Below, piece after piece: positions 16,862 through 25,276 of a stretch of DNA of 61,995 nucleotides. Source of the stretch: JAWXBK01 sp034439975 (GTDB lineage: Bacteria > Pseudomonadota > Alphaproteobacteria > Dongiales > Dongiaceae); NCBI GenBank assembly GCA_034439975.1, contig JAWXBK010000139.1, forward strand, positions 1 to 61,995, given 5' to 3'. Position 1 is the first letter of the stretch. Every line of letters starts with the position of its first letter. The notes below the pieces were generated by a model. It had not been told where the DNA came from. It worked only from the letters and a program-made list of their open reading frames with translations, and ran no database searches. Made by a program: the position numbers and the translations under genes.

Positions 16862-17731
16862 GAATCCCCGCTGAGGATTTGTGATTCCGTGCCAAGGCTG
16901 ATGTAAGCCCCGCCGCCAGCTTAGTCAACGCGCGTGCTGCAGTGCAAACAAACTGTCGGCACTGTCACAAAATGTGGACGGTTCGGTGGAAAATCGGTTT
17001 GCGGTTTGTGCAAGACCCAACCGGTTTTACACAGGAAAATCGGTGCGCGCCGCGAATCCGCATTGCCGCTCTGTCGAAATGATCTCAAGCTTTCGGCAGC
17101 ACGCGAAAGCGTCGGTCGGCGGTCCGCGCTGGCTCCCGATTTCGGCAGCAACCTCCGTTCCTGCCGGCACCCGGGGCGATGCGGACCCAAGGCCGCGAAC
17201 CGGATTGACGGCGGCAACGCCTTCAGACCGGATCGGTGCCGGAACGGACGCCGTTCTGCGGCGCTCGAACCGGGATGGATAAGCGGGCCGTTCCTGGCAA
17301 TGCCTGCGGGCAAAGCGGACCAGCCGCGCCGGCCGCGTCACGGTTTGCGATTTCGGTCGCAGATCGCGCGATACCGCCGGTGGCCGGTCGGGAATTCGTG
17401 CCGCTGATCCGTCGGGTTGTTGTGGGCCCCTTCGCGGGGGTCCGTACGTCACGCCCGATCGCCCGGCGGGACGCCGACGCGGCAACGCGTTCGGTGTTCG
17501 GACGGCGCGGCGGGGCTGACGATCGCAGCACCCTGCCGCTTTTTCGTGTCGGAGCCGGTCGCAAGCGGCTTCCGGGAGGCGTCAGGAGCATCCTTTCGGG
17601 ATGCGTTGCGCGAGTTCTTCGGGCTCGGCGCACCTGACGCCTCTCTCATTACCACCCGGATTCGCGCCGGATCAACCTGATTTTGGGGTTTGGAATCGGC
17701 GACCCACCAGATATCGCGTGGGGAGCGTCGA
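16862..17731. other. 870-base region without a convincing gene
   Basis: Apart from the sdh promoter near 16900-16928 and an AT-richer patch up to about 17045 on the sdhC side, I see no recognisable gene. Open frames of 130-136 codons occur on both strands over 17223-17637, but none has a good ribosome site, a recognisable motif or sensible composition (Arg/Pro/Ala-rich), so I read them as chance in GC-rich DNA. Confidence 0.5.
16900..16928 (-). promoter_or_regulatory. Candidate sdhCDAB promoter
   Basis: On the minus strand TTGACT (16928-16923) and TACATC (16905-16900) are spaced by exactly 17 bases, about 40 bases before the sdhC ATG. The -35 is good and the -10 moderate. No other promoter-like pair is obvious nearby. 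Confidence 0.45.
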
Positions 17732-18790
17732 TCAGGTTTCGCGCGGCAGCAGCACCCAGTAATCGAGCTCGAGCACGACCGACGCATCGGCCTTGCCGTC
17801 CTGGTCCTTGTCGGGAAAGTCCGCAGCACTGCAGTTCTTGCAGGCGATCGTACGCAGCCTGAGCGCACCGAGATCGTCGCGCCCGGCGATCGTTGCGCGA
17901 TCGAGAATTTCGCTCCAGGCATAGATCGTATCGCCGGCGAAACTCGGATTCGAGTGCCGACCGCCATTGATCGCGGCGAGACGGAACGCACCGGCCAGAC
18001 CGTTCGCACTCAGCGCGCGCGCCAGCGAGATGATATGGCCGCCATAGACGATGCGCCGGCCGAACCTTCCACCGGCTTCGACATGCTGGTTGAAATGCAC
18101 CCGCGCATTGTTCTGATAGAGCCGCGTCGCGAGCATGTGACAGGATTCTTCGATCGTCATGCCGTCGACATGGTCGATGCGCTCGCCCGGGTTGTAATCC
18201 TCCCAGCGATGGCGCGTGCCGGCGAGATCGTCGCTCCAGCCCGCAAGATCGAGCTCTTCCGGCACCAGCAAATCATCGGCCGCGACGGCATCGGGCAGCT
18301 CGGGCACGACCGGCGGCGGCGGCGGCGCCGCCTTGTCACGCTTGCGCACCAGAACCCAGCGCACATAGTCGAGCACGATCTCGCCCATCTGGTTGGTGCC
18401 GGTCGAATGCACATAGACGATGCCGGTTTCGCCGTTCGAGGTTTCCTTGAGCCCGATCACCTCGGAGACGGTCGCGAGCGTATCGCCGGGATAGACCGGC
18501 ACGCCGAACCGGCAGGCAGCATAACCGAGATTGGCGATCGCATTCAGCGACACGTCGGGCACAGTGCGGCCGAACACGATATGAAACACCAGCACGTCGT
18601 CGATCGGCGCCTGCGGCAGACCGAGCGACTGTGCGAACGAATCCGAGGAATGCAGCGCAAAGCGCGAGCCGGTCAGCGCGATATAGAGCGCGACATCGCC
18701 TTCGGAGAGCGTGCGCGGCACCGCATGCACGATCCGCTCGCCGAGCCGGAAATTCTCGAAGAAACGGCCGGGATCGGTCTTGCCGCTCAT
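17732..18790 (-). CDS. mch: MaoC-like mesaconyl-CoA hydratase
   Basis: Double hot-dog (MaoC-like) hydratase, 352 aa, most like mesaconyl-CoA (2-methylfumaryl-CoA) hydratase of the ethylmalonyl-CoA pathway, which interconverts mesaconyl-CoA and methylmalyl-CoA. Recognised from FFENFRLGERIVHAVPRTLSE at the start, the first hot-dog with VYPGDTLATVSEV, and the second with YGGHIISLARALSANG and FAGDTIYAWSEIL. A poly-Pro linker separates the domains near residue 175. Its ATG overlaps the lyase stop by 4 bases. Confidence 0.85.
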   Translation of the reverse strand: MSGKTDPGRFFENFRLGERIVHAVPRTLSEGDVALYIALTGSRFALHSSDSFAQSLGLPQAPIDDVLVFHIVFGRTVPDVSLNAIANLGYAACRFGVPVYPGDTLATVSEVIGLKETSNGETGIVYVHSTGTNQMGEIVLDYVRWVLVRKRDKAAPPPPPVVPELPDAVAADDLLVPEELDLAGWSDDLAGTRHRWEDYNPGERIDHVDGMTIEESCHMLATRLYQNNARVHFNQHVEAGGRFGRRIVYGGHIISLARALSANGLAGAFRLAAINGGRHSNPSFAGDTIYAWSEILDRATIAGRDDLGALRLRTIACKNCSAADFPDKDQDGKADASVVLELDYWVLLPRET

Positions 18791-19692
18791 TGTGCCGCCT
18801 TGATCCGGTCGCGCTCGGCCTGTTCCTTGGCGGCGATCGTGTCGGCCAGTTCGACGACGCGGCGCGCGTTCAGCACATGCAGGTTCTCGATCAGCTTGCC
18901 GTCGACCACGACGATGCCCTTGCCCTGACGCGACGCCTCGGCATGGGCCGCGATGATGCGGCGCGACCATTCGACCTCGGAGGGTTGCGGCGCGAAGATA
19001 CGGTTCGCCGCCTCGATCGTTTTCGGGTGGATCAGCGTCTTCCCGTCGAAGCCGAGATCGCGCCCCTGCTCGCAGGCGAGCTGGAAGCCCTCGACATCCT
19101 CGAGATCGAGATGCACACCGTCGAGGATCGCGAGATTGAAGGCGCGCGCCGCCAGGAGACAGAGCCCGAGCGCGGTGATCATCGGCAGCCGGTCGCGCGT
19201 ATGCTGCGCGTGCAGGTCCTTGGCGAGATCGGACGTGCCCATGACGAAGCAGCGGACCCGCGGGCTCGCGCCGCCGATCGCCTCGGCATTCAGAACCGCG
19301 CGCGGCGTTTCCATCATGCACCAGATCGAGAGTTCCGACGGCGCATCGTTCGCCGCCATCACCATCTCGGACTGGCGCACCGATTCGACGTTCTCGGTCT
19401 TGGGCAGCAGCAGCGCCTCGGCGCCGGCCTTGCTCGCCGCGACCAGATCGGCATAGCCCCAGGGCGTGTTGAGCCCGTTGACGCGGATCACCACCTCGCG
19501 CTCGCCGAACCCGCCCGCCTTGACCGCATCGCAGACCGCCTGGCGCGCATCGCGCTTGGCATCCGGCGCCACCGCATCCTCGAGATCGAGGATGACGACG
19601 TCGACCGGCAAAGTGCGCGCCTTCTCGATCGCGCGGGCATTGGAACCCGGCACGTAGAGCGCCGAACGGCGGGGCCAGTTGCCGCGATACAT
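18787..19692 (-). CDS. mcl1: CitE-type malyl-CoA/beta-methylmalyl-CoA lyase
   Basis: HpcH/HpaI aldolase of the CitE group, 301 aa. Visible features are RSALYVPGSNARAIEKA at the N-terminus, the DLEDAV metal/substrate motif, GLNTPWGYADL, the metal-ligand region MMETPRAVLNAEAIGG, FVMGTSDLAKDL, and the C-terminal LIHPKTIEAAN. Coupling to a mesaconyl-CoA hydratase points to an L-malyl-CoA/beta-methylmalyl-CoA lyase. A malyl-CoA thioesterase (Mcl2) is the main alternative, as both are close relatives. Confidence 0.85.
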   Translation of the reverse strand: MYRGNWPRRSALYVPGSNARAIEKARTLPVDVVILDLEDAVAPDAKRDARQAVCDAVKAGGFGEREVVIRVNGLNTPWGYADLVAASKAGAEALLLPKTENVESVRQSEMVMAANDAPSELSIWCMMETPRAVLNAEAIGGASPRVRCFVMGTSDLAKDLHAQHTRDRLPMITALGLCLLAARAFNLAILDGVHLDLEDVEGFQLACEQGRDLGFDGKTLIHPKTIEAANRIFAPQPSEVEWSRRIIAAHAEASRQGKGIVVVDGKLIENLHVLNARRVVELADTIAAKEQAERDRIKAAQ

Positions 19693-19767
19693 GAGCGTTC
19701 ATCCTTCCCGATCATCGCCGCCGGATCGCCTTTGTGGCCGTCGATCCAGAGGCCCGAAACCGGCGCG

Positions 19768-19795
19768 ACTATAGGCAATCGGACCCGCCGTGCAA
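19768..19795 (-). promoter_or_regulatory. Candidate promoter of the mcl-mch operon
   Basis: Minus-strand TTGCAC (19795-19790) and TATAGT (19773-19768) are 16 bases apart, giving a leader of roughly 70 bases before the lyase ATG. Good match for both hexamers. Confidence 0.42.
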
Positions 19796-19863
19796 CCGGG
19801 AGGGGCCCGAAGGCAATAGCGGCCTCTGGCGCTGCGGCGGGGCCTCGTGATTAGCTCGCGTCG

Positions 19864-20781
19864 ATGGATGCGCCCACCAACACGCCGCAAAACCCCCGGC
19901 CTCACCCGAAATCCGTGCTGTCGATCCAGTCCCGCGTAGTCTACGGCCATGTCGGCAACGCGGTCGCGATGCCGGCACTGCACGGGCTCGGCATCGAGGC
20001 CTGGCCGATCGACACGGTCTCGTACTCGAGCCATCTCGGCTATCCCGAGGCGCGCGGCATGCGCCACGCGCCGGCGACACTCGCGCCCTTGCTCGACGGG
20101 CTCGAGGCGATCGGCGCGCTCGGCGAGTGCGATTGCGTGCTGAGCGGCTATCTCGGCGATGTCGGGAACGCAGCGCTCGTCGCCGACGCGGTCGCGCGCG
20201 TGAAGCGGCACAATCCGGCTGCGTTCTATGTGCTCGATCCGGTGATGGGCGAACGCGGCGAGGGGCTCTATGTCGCCGAACCGGTTGCAGCCGCGATCCG
20301 CGATGCGCTGCTGCCGCACGCCGATATCGCGATCCCGAACCAGTTCGAACTCGGCTGGCTCGCCGGCATGCCGACCGACACGATCGAGCAATCGTTGGCC
20401 GCAGCCGACGCATTGCGCCACGCCGCCAAACACGATCTCGCGATCCTGGTCACCGGCATCGATTCCGATGGTACGACGCTCACGACCATCGCTGTCGATG
20501 GGCGCGGCGCCTGGCGGATCGATGTCGCCCGCCAGAAACTCGAGGCGCATGGCACCGGCGATTATTTCGCAGCGCGATTGACCGGCCATGTCCTGCTCGG
20601 CGCCGATCTGCCGACCGCCCTTGTCGCTGCGACCGCCGACACGCAGGCGGTCGTCTCCGCGACCGTCGCCGCCGGACGGCGCGAATTGCTGCTGGTTCCG
20701 GGCGGGGGCGATGGACGCGGCAACGAAACGGGGGCCGACAAAAGATCGGCCCCCGCATTCGAACTCGTCAAACTGCGCTGA
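19864..20781 (+). CDS. pdxY: Pyridoxal kinase
   Basis: Ribokinase-fold enzyme that phosphorylates pyridoxal for PLP salvage; 305 aa. The family start SVLSIQSRVVYGHVGNAV begins near residue 17, with VLSGYLGDVG, VLDPVMGERGEGLYV, PNQFELGWLAG and the catalytic GTGDYFAARLTGHVL following. The last 15-20 codons contain a strong GC hairpin that probably serves as the terminator of convergent asd; the encoded tail GNETGADKRSAPAFELVKLR is therefore partly shaped by it. Confidence 0.93.
   Translation: MDAPTNTPQNPRPHPKSVLSIQSRVVYGHVGNAVAMPALHGLGIEAWPIDTVSYSSHLGYPEARGMRHAPATLAPLLDGLEAIGALGECDCVLSGYLGDVGNAALVADAVARVKRHNPAAFYVLDPVMGERGEGLYVAEPVAAAIRDALLPHADIAIPNQFELGWLAGMPTDTIEQSLAAADALRHAAKHDLAILVTGIDSDGTTLTTIAVDGRGAWRIDVARQKLEAHGTGDYFAARLTGHVLLGADLPTALVAATADTQAVVSATVAAGRRELLLVPGGGDGRGNETGADKRSAPAFELVKLR
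20729..20755 (-). terminator. asd terminator embedded in the 3' end of pdxY
   Basis: Perfect 10-bp stem (20729-20738 pairing with 20746-20755) with a 7-base loop. Read on the minus strand, 54 bases beyond the asd stop, it is followed by TTTCGTT, the same layout as the terminator at 22395-22418. It lies inside the coding sequence of the convergent pdxY. Confidence 0.65.
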
Positions 20782-20808
20782 TTCGCGCGATCTCTTCCGC
20801 GCCCGCGA

Positions 20809-21831
20809 TTACCGCTTCGGCAGATAATTGGCGACCAGCTCTTCGGCGATCTGCACCGCGTTGAGCGCCGCCCCCTTGCGCAGATTGTCGGACACGATCC
20901 ACAGCGACAGCCCGTGATCGACCGTCGGATCCTTGCGGATGCGGCTCACATAGACCGCCTCGTCGCCGGCGCATTCGAGCGGCGTCACGTAGCCTTCGTC
21001 CGCACGGTGATCGACGACGATGACGCCCGGCGCCTTCTTCAGCGCGTTGCGGGCCTGCTCGACGGTGATCTTGTCCGTGAACTCGACATTCACCGCTTCG
21101 GCATGGCCGACGAAGACCGGCACGCGCACGCAGGTCGCCGAGACCTTGATATCGGGATCGAGGATCTTCCGCGTCTCGACCGCCATCTTCCATTCTTCCT
21201 TGGTCGAACCGTCATCGAGGAAGACGTCGATATGCGGGATCACGTTGAACGCAATCTGCTTGGTGAATTTCTTGTGCTCGACTGGGCCGTTCATGTAGAT
21301 GGCGCGCGTCTGGTTGAACAGCTCGTCCATCCCGTCTTTGCCCGCACCCGAGACCGACTGATAGGTCGCGACGACGATGCGCTTGATCGGCACCAGATCG
21401 TGCAGCGGCTTCAGCGCGACGACCATCTGGATCGTCGAGCAGTTCGGATTGGCGATGATGTGGCGCTTGGTATAGCCGGCGATCGCATCGGCATTCACTT
21501 CCGGCACGACGAGCGGCACATCGGGTTCCATGCGGAACTGCGAGGTGTTGTCGATCACGATCGCGCCCGCCGCCGCCGCACGCGGCGCATGCACGGCCGA
21601 TACCTTTGCACCCGGCGAAAACAGCGCGATGTCGATGCCCTTGAAGTCGAAGCTGTCGAGCGCCTTGACCTTCAGGGTTTTCTCTTCGCCGAACGAGACC
21701 TCGAGGCCGGCCGAATTCGCAGACGCGAGCACGATGACCTCGTCCGCGGGAAATTCGTGACCGGCGAGCGTCGCCAGCATTTCGCGTCCGACATTGCCCG
21801 TGCCGCCGACTACCGCAACCCTGAAACCCAT
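20809..21831 (-). CDS. asd: Aspartate-semialdehyde dehydrogenase
   Basis: NADPH-dependent reduction of aspartyl phosphate, feeding lysine, threonine and methionine synthesis and diaminopimelate for the cell wall. 340 aa. NADP fold GGTGNVGREML (residues 9-19), catalytic Cys131 in NPNCSTIQMV, SVSGAGKDGMDEL, and the active-site histidine region VFVGHAEAVNVEF. The frame is open upstream to 22026, but the ATG at 21831 has a GGAAGGG ribosome site and fits the family. Confidence 0.96.
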   Translation of the reverse strand: MGFRVAVVGGTGNVGREMLATLAGHEFPADEVIVLASANSAGLEVSFGEEKTLKVKALDSFDFKGIDIALFSPGAKVSAVHAPRAAAAGAIVIDNTSQFRMEPDVPLVVPEVNADAIAGYTKRHIIANPNCSTIQMVVALKPLHDLVPIKRIVVATYQSVSGAGKDGMDELFNQTRAIYMNGPVEHKKFTKQIAFNVIPHIDVFLDDGSTKEEWKMAVETRKILDPDIKVSATCVRVPVFVGHAEAVNVEFTDKITVEQARNALKKAPGVIVVDHRADEGYVTPLECAGDEAVYVSRIRKDPTVDHGLSLWIVSDNLRKGAALNAVQIAEELVANYLPKR

Positions 21832-21970
21832 GATGACCCTTCCGTTTCTTACCCGTTCCGTTCGGAACCCTGATAACCGATGATCGCTGAGGTCTTGAGC
21901 CGGCCAGTCTTGAGCCAGGCTGGGGCCGCGATCACATAGGCCCCAACCAGTTGGAGAGCAAGCGAGCAGG

Positions 21971-22336
21971 ATGACCGAGCGAGACCCTTCCGAACCCCGG
22001 ATCGGCAGTAATGCCGGCCCGGACAACTATCCCGCCTTCTGGCAGCGTTATCTGCTGCTGCACCGGAAGGAGGGCAGCCGGCGGCTGCATTATCTCGGCA
22101 GCTTGTTCGCACCCCTTCTCCTGCTCTGGGCCCTGATCCATGGACCCCTTTGGCTTCTCCTCTTCGTTCCCCTTGCGGGGTATCTCCCGGCCTGGGCCGG
22201 GCATTTCCTGATCGAAGGCAACCGCCCGGCCACCTTCGGCCATCCGCTCTGGTCGATCTGGAGCGACTACCGGATGTTCGCTCTCTGGCTCACCTTCCGG
22301 CTCGACCGGGAATATGCGCGGCACGGCATCGCCTGA
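21971..22336 (+). CDS. Mpo1-like (DUF962) membrane protein
   Basis: Membrane protein of 121 aa matching the DUF962/Mpo1 family, whose yeast member is an Fe-dependent dioxygenase acting on 2-hydroxy fatty acids. The family pattern is clear: FWQRYLLLHRKEGSRRLHYLG, two close membrane segments near residues 45-75, GHFLIEGNRPATFGHPLWS, and DYRMFALWL. The conserved His residues are present. Divergent from asd, followed by a strong terminator. Function in bacteria is inferred from the family only. Confidence 0.85.
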   Translation: MTERDPSEPRIGSNAGPDNYPAFWQRYLLLHRKEGSRRLHYLGSLFAPLLLLWALIHGPLWLLLFVPLAGYLPAWAGHFLIEGNRPATFGHPLWSIWSDYRMFALWLTFRLDREYARHGIA

Positions 22337-22394
22337 ACTTGTCTCTATCTGTCCCGTCGCTTCTCTCTTCGTCTCGCGATCCCCTGAAACGAAA

Positions 22395-22434
22395 AGGGCC
22401 GCCCCGGAGGGCGGCCCTGACGTTGCGTTTTTTT
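22395..22434. terminator. Bidirectional rho-independent terminator
   Basis: Perfect 10-bp stem (22395-22404 with 22409-22418) closed by a CGGA loop. The plus side has seven T residues at 22428-22434. On the minus side the stem is followed directly by TTTCGTTT. It can end both the DUF962 gene and the minus-strand secreted-protein gene. Confidence 0.85.
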
Positions 22435-22447
22435 AAGTGCGCGTGCG

Positions 22448-22639
22448 TCAGCCGCCCGTTGTCGGGGTCGTGGTGGTCGTCGTCGGCGCGGGCGTCTGGC
22501 CCGGCGCTTCCGCGACCGTGTCGGTGGGCTTGCTCGACGCCGTCACACCATGACCGGCGCAATCGGCAGCCGCGAGCGACGGGGCCAAAAGGCCCGCACC
22601 CAGCAGCAGCGACAGCGTCAAAATCGAGAAAAGGCGCAA
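22448..22639 (-). CDS. Small secreted protein, Thr/Pro-rich
   Basis: Unrecognised small exported protein of about 63 aa. A hydrophobic signal sequence (RLFSILTLSLLLGAGLLAPSL) ends at an AAA-D cleavage-like site, followed by a short mature part with one Cys and a Thr/Pro-rich tail. I choose the TTG at 22639 because AAAGGAGG lies 6 bases upstream; an ATG 33 bases earlier has no ribosome site and would put charged residues ahead of a complete signal peptide. Confidence 0.6.
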   Translation of the reverse strand: MRLFSILTLSLLLGAGLLAPSLAAADCAGHGVTASSKPTDTVAEAPGQTPAPTTTTTTPTTGG

Positions 22640-22731
22640 GAGATGCCTCCTTTCAGGTCCGATCGGCCCCAATCCCTAGCCAAATCATATCCGGCCGGGC
22701 CGATCCTGTCGATTCACGAGCCGTCGGCCGC

Positions 22732-22995
22732 TCAGCCGCCGGCATTTGTATCGGTTTCGGGCTCTTCGGTCGCCGCAGGCTGCTCAGCCTCGGGCCGGAC
22801 AATCGGGTTGCTCTGCTGCAGGGCCGGCGGCTGGACCGTCCCATACTTGGCGGCATAGATCGCCTTCGGGCCGCCGCAGCCGCAGGGAGTCGCATCCTCG
22901 CTCAGGGCCGGGTCGGCCGTCTGGTCTTCGGCCGGCGCCGAGCCGGTGACGCCGATCGCCACGACCGCAGCCAAAAAGATTGTCGCCTTGCGCAT
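22732..22995 (-). CDS. Small secreted protein, acidic
   Basis: Unrecognised exported protein of about 87 aa with a signal peptide (MRKATIFLAAVVAIGVTGSAPA) and an acidic, Pro/Gln/Glu-rich mature part containing a CGCGG segment. The ATG at 22995 has GGGAGA 8 bases upstream; the frame is open to 23052 but without a ribosome site. It lies just upstream of the other small secreted protein on the same strand; both have short mature parts with low-complexity ends. Confidence 0.6.
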   Translation of the reverse strand: MRKATIFLAAVVAIGVTGSAPAEDQTADPALSEDATPCGCGGPKAIYAAKYGTVQPPALQQSNPIVRPEAEQPAATEEPETDTNAGG

Positions 22996-23126
22996 CCGGG
23001 CGTTCTCCCGCCGATCTTGTTTGAAGCTAGGATCGAGGGGGGATGGGGTCAAGTAGAGCGCGCAACGGCTAAAATCCGTTCAAACCTCATCCCGGTGTCA
23101 TCGTTTCAGAAAGCAGGACCATTTTC

Positions 23127-23990
23127 ATGACGGATGTTTCCATCATCGGTCTCGGCGCCATGGGTTCGGCACTGGCCCGTGCGCTGTTGCAGGCCGGATT
23201 CAAGACCACCGTCTGGAATCGATCGTCCGCCAGGATGCAACCGCTTCTCGCTCTGGGCGCGTCCGGTGCCGCTTCCGTCCGCGATGCCGTGCGTGCGAGT
23301 CCGGTCATCATCGTTTGCATCGACAATTATCGAACGACCGCGCAACTGCTCGAGACCGACGACGTCGCGCCGCATCTCCGGGGTCGCACACTCGTTCAGT
23401 TGAGCACCGGGACGCCACGAGAAGCGCGCGCGGCCGAAGCGTGGATGCAGAAGAACGGCGGCCTCTATATCGACGGCGCGCTGTTGTGCAGCCCGGTGCA
23501 TATCGGCACCGAGCGCGCCATCATCCCTCTCGCCGGATCGGATGCTGCCTTCGCATCCTGCAGGGCGCTCATGAAACCGCTCGGCGGCGATGTTCGCTAT
23601 CTCGGCGACAATGTCGGTGCGCCGTCCGCGCTCGATCTGGCCTGGTTATCCGAACGATTCGGCATGTATGTGGGCGCCGCTCAGGGAGCGTCACTGTGCG
23701 AAGCCGAAGGCGTGGACGTCGCTCTCTACGCATCGCTTTTCGCGAACGGCGAACCGGTCCGCCTGTTTCTGGAGACGATACGGACGAACGCCTACGAGAA
23801 CCCCGGCGCCACCGTGCAGGTCTGGTCGGAAGGGCTCGAGCGCATCCGCAGCGGGGCCAACGACACCGGGATCGACAGCGAATTTCTCGACCTGACGATG
23901 GCGCTGCTTCGGCGCGTCATCGCCGCGGGTCATGGCGAGGAGCATATCGCCGCTTTGTTCAAAGTGCTGCGCAAGAACGCGCCGGCCTGA
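23127..23990 (+). CDS. NADPH-dependent imine reductase-like oxidoreductase
   Basis: Beta-hydroxyacid dehydrogenase fold protein, 287 aa. The Rossmann motif is GLGAMGSALARALL and the NADPH-preferring loop is WNRSSARM. The inter-domain segment QLSTGTPREARA and the helix start APSALDLAWL (with Asp at the usual imine reductase position) match imine reductases/reductive aminases better than hydroxyisobutyrate dehydrogenases. The native substrate is unknown. Confidence 0.78.
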   Translation: MTDVSIIGLGAMGSALARALLQAGFKTTVWNRSSARMQPLLALGASGAASVRDAVRASPVIIVCIDNYRTTAQLLETDDVAPHLRGRTLVQLSTGTPREARAAEAWMQKNGGLYIDGALLCSPVHIGTERAIIPLAGSDAAFASCRALMKPLGGDVRYLGDNVGAPSALDLAWLSERFGMYVGAAQGASLCEAEGVDVALYASLFANGEPVRLFLETIRTNAYENPGATVQVWSEGLERIRSGANDTGIDSEFLDLTMALLRRVIAAGHGEEHIAALFKVLRKNAPA

Positions 23991-24040
23991 ACCGGGCAGG
24001 CAGCCACCAACCTTGTCGGCGTTTTATCGCGCGCGGTGCC

Positions 24041-25153
24041 CTAGCGTGCGCGGCGATCCAGCGCGCCGAGCAGTGCCTCGCCCATCGCCGCCGTCGAAAC
24101 CTGGGTCGCACCCGGCGTCATGATGTCGGCCGTGCGCACGCCCGAGGCGAGCACGTCCCCGACCGCGGCCTCGAGCAGCGCCGCATCATCGAGCCGCTCG
24201 AAGGAATAGCGCAGCATCATCGCGTAAGAGAGCAATGTCGCGAGCGGATTCGCGAGGCCCTGGCCCGCGATGTCAGGCGCCGATCCGTGCACCGGCTCGT
24301 AGAGCGCGCGCCGCCGGCCGGTCGCATCGGCCGCACCGAGCGAGGCCGAAGGCAGCATGCCGAGCGAACCGGTCAGCATCGCGGCACAATCGGAGAGAAT
24401 GTCGCCGAACAGATTGTCGGTCACGATCACGTCGAACTGCTTGGGCTTGCGCACGAGCTGCATCGCGCAATTGTCGGCATACATATGCGACAGCTCGACA
24501 TCCTTGTAATCGCTGTCATGCAGCTTCTGCACTTCCTCGCGCCACAGAACGCCGCTTTCCATCACGTTCGCCTTCTCGACCGAGCAGACCTTGCGCCCGC
24601 GCAGTCGCGCGAGATCGAACGCGACGCGTGCGACGCGGATGATCTCGGGCGTCGTATAGACCTGGGTGTTGATGCCGCGCCGCGTGCCGTCGGGCAATGT
24701 TTCGATGCCGCGCGGCTCGCCGAAATAGACGCCGCCGGTCAGCTCGCGCACGATCACGATGTCGAGCCCTTCGACCAGCTCGCGCTTGAGCGACGAGGCT
24801 TCGGCGAGCGGGCCGAACACCATCGCCGGACGCAGGTTCGCAAACAGCTCCATGTCCTTGCGCAGCCGCAGCAGCGCACGTTCGGGTTTGATCTCGAAGG
24901 GCAGATCGTCCCATTTCGGACCGCCGACGGCGCCGAGCAGTACCGCATCGGCCGCCATCGCATCCGCCATCGTCTCTTCGGTGACCGGCACGCCGTGCTT
25001 GTCGATCGCCGCACCGCCGACGAGGCCCTCGGACACGTCGAACTCGAGCGACCGGTTCTTTGCGAACCAGTCGATCACGCGCGTCACCTGGCCCATCACT
25101 TCGGGACCGATGCCGTCGCCGGCGAGGATCAGGATTTTGCGGTTCTTGGCCAT
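24041..25153 (-). CDS. leuB: 3-isopropylmalate dehydrogenase
   Basis: Oxidative decarboxylation of 3-isopropylmalate in leucine synthesis; 370 aa. Recognised from LAGDGIGPEVMGQV, RELTGGVYFGEPRG, SVEKANVMESG, the metal-site YADNCAMQLVRKPKQFDVIVTDNLFGDILSD and EPVHGSAPDIAGQGLANP. Last of the leu genes, after leuD with a 123-base spacer that holds an inverted repeat. Confidence 0.97.
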   Translation of the reverse strand: MAKNRKILILAGDGIGPEVMGQVTRVIDWFAKNRSLEFDVSEGLVGGAAIDKHGVPVTEETMADAMAADAVLLGAVGGPKWDDLPFEIKPERALLRLRKDMELFANLRPAMVFGPLAEASSLKRELVEGLDIVIVRELTGGVYFGEPRGIETLPDGTRRGINTQVYTTPEIIRVARVAFDLARLRGRKVCSVEKANVMESGVLWREEVQKLHDSDYKDVELSHMYADNCAMQLVRKPKQFDVIVTDNLFGDILSDCAAMLTGSLGMLPSASLGAADATGRRRALYEPVHGSAPDIAGQGLANPLATLLSYAMMLRYSFERLDDAALLEAAVGDVLASGVRTADIMTPGATQVSTAAMGEALLGALDRRAR

Positions 25154-25180
25154 GAGTTTCCCTTGCGAAGCGAAGAAGGC

Positions 25181-25236
25181 TCACCACAGAGGCACAGAAA
25201 AAAGAGGCGTCGCTGTGCTCTGTGTCTCTGTGATGA
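25181..25236. repeat. Imperfect inverted repeat between leuD and leuB
   Basis: An 18-base arm at 25181-25198 (TCACCACAGAGGCACAGA) pairs with 25219-25236 with two mismatches across a 20-base loop. Its low GC and CACAGAGxCACAGA pattern differ from the surrounding DNA. It lies within the leuD-leuB spacer, so on the minus strand it may form an RNA hairpin in the leader of leuB. Confidence 0.7.
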
Positions 25237-25276
25237 ATCTATTTCAGATAAAGCGCCTGGCGCTCGAACGCGACCG

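Noticed and set aside
17223..17637. Possible 133-136 aa genes on both strands
   Set aside because: Mutually antisense, no ribosome site, no recognisable domain, Arg/Pro-biased composition.
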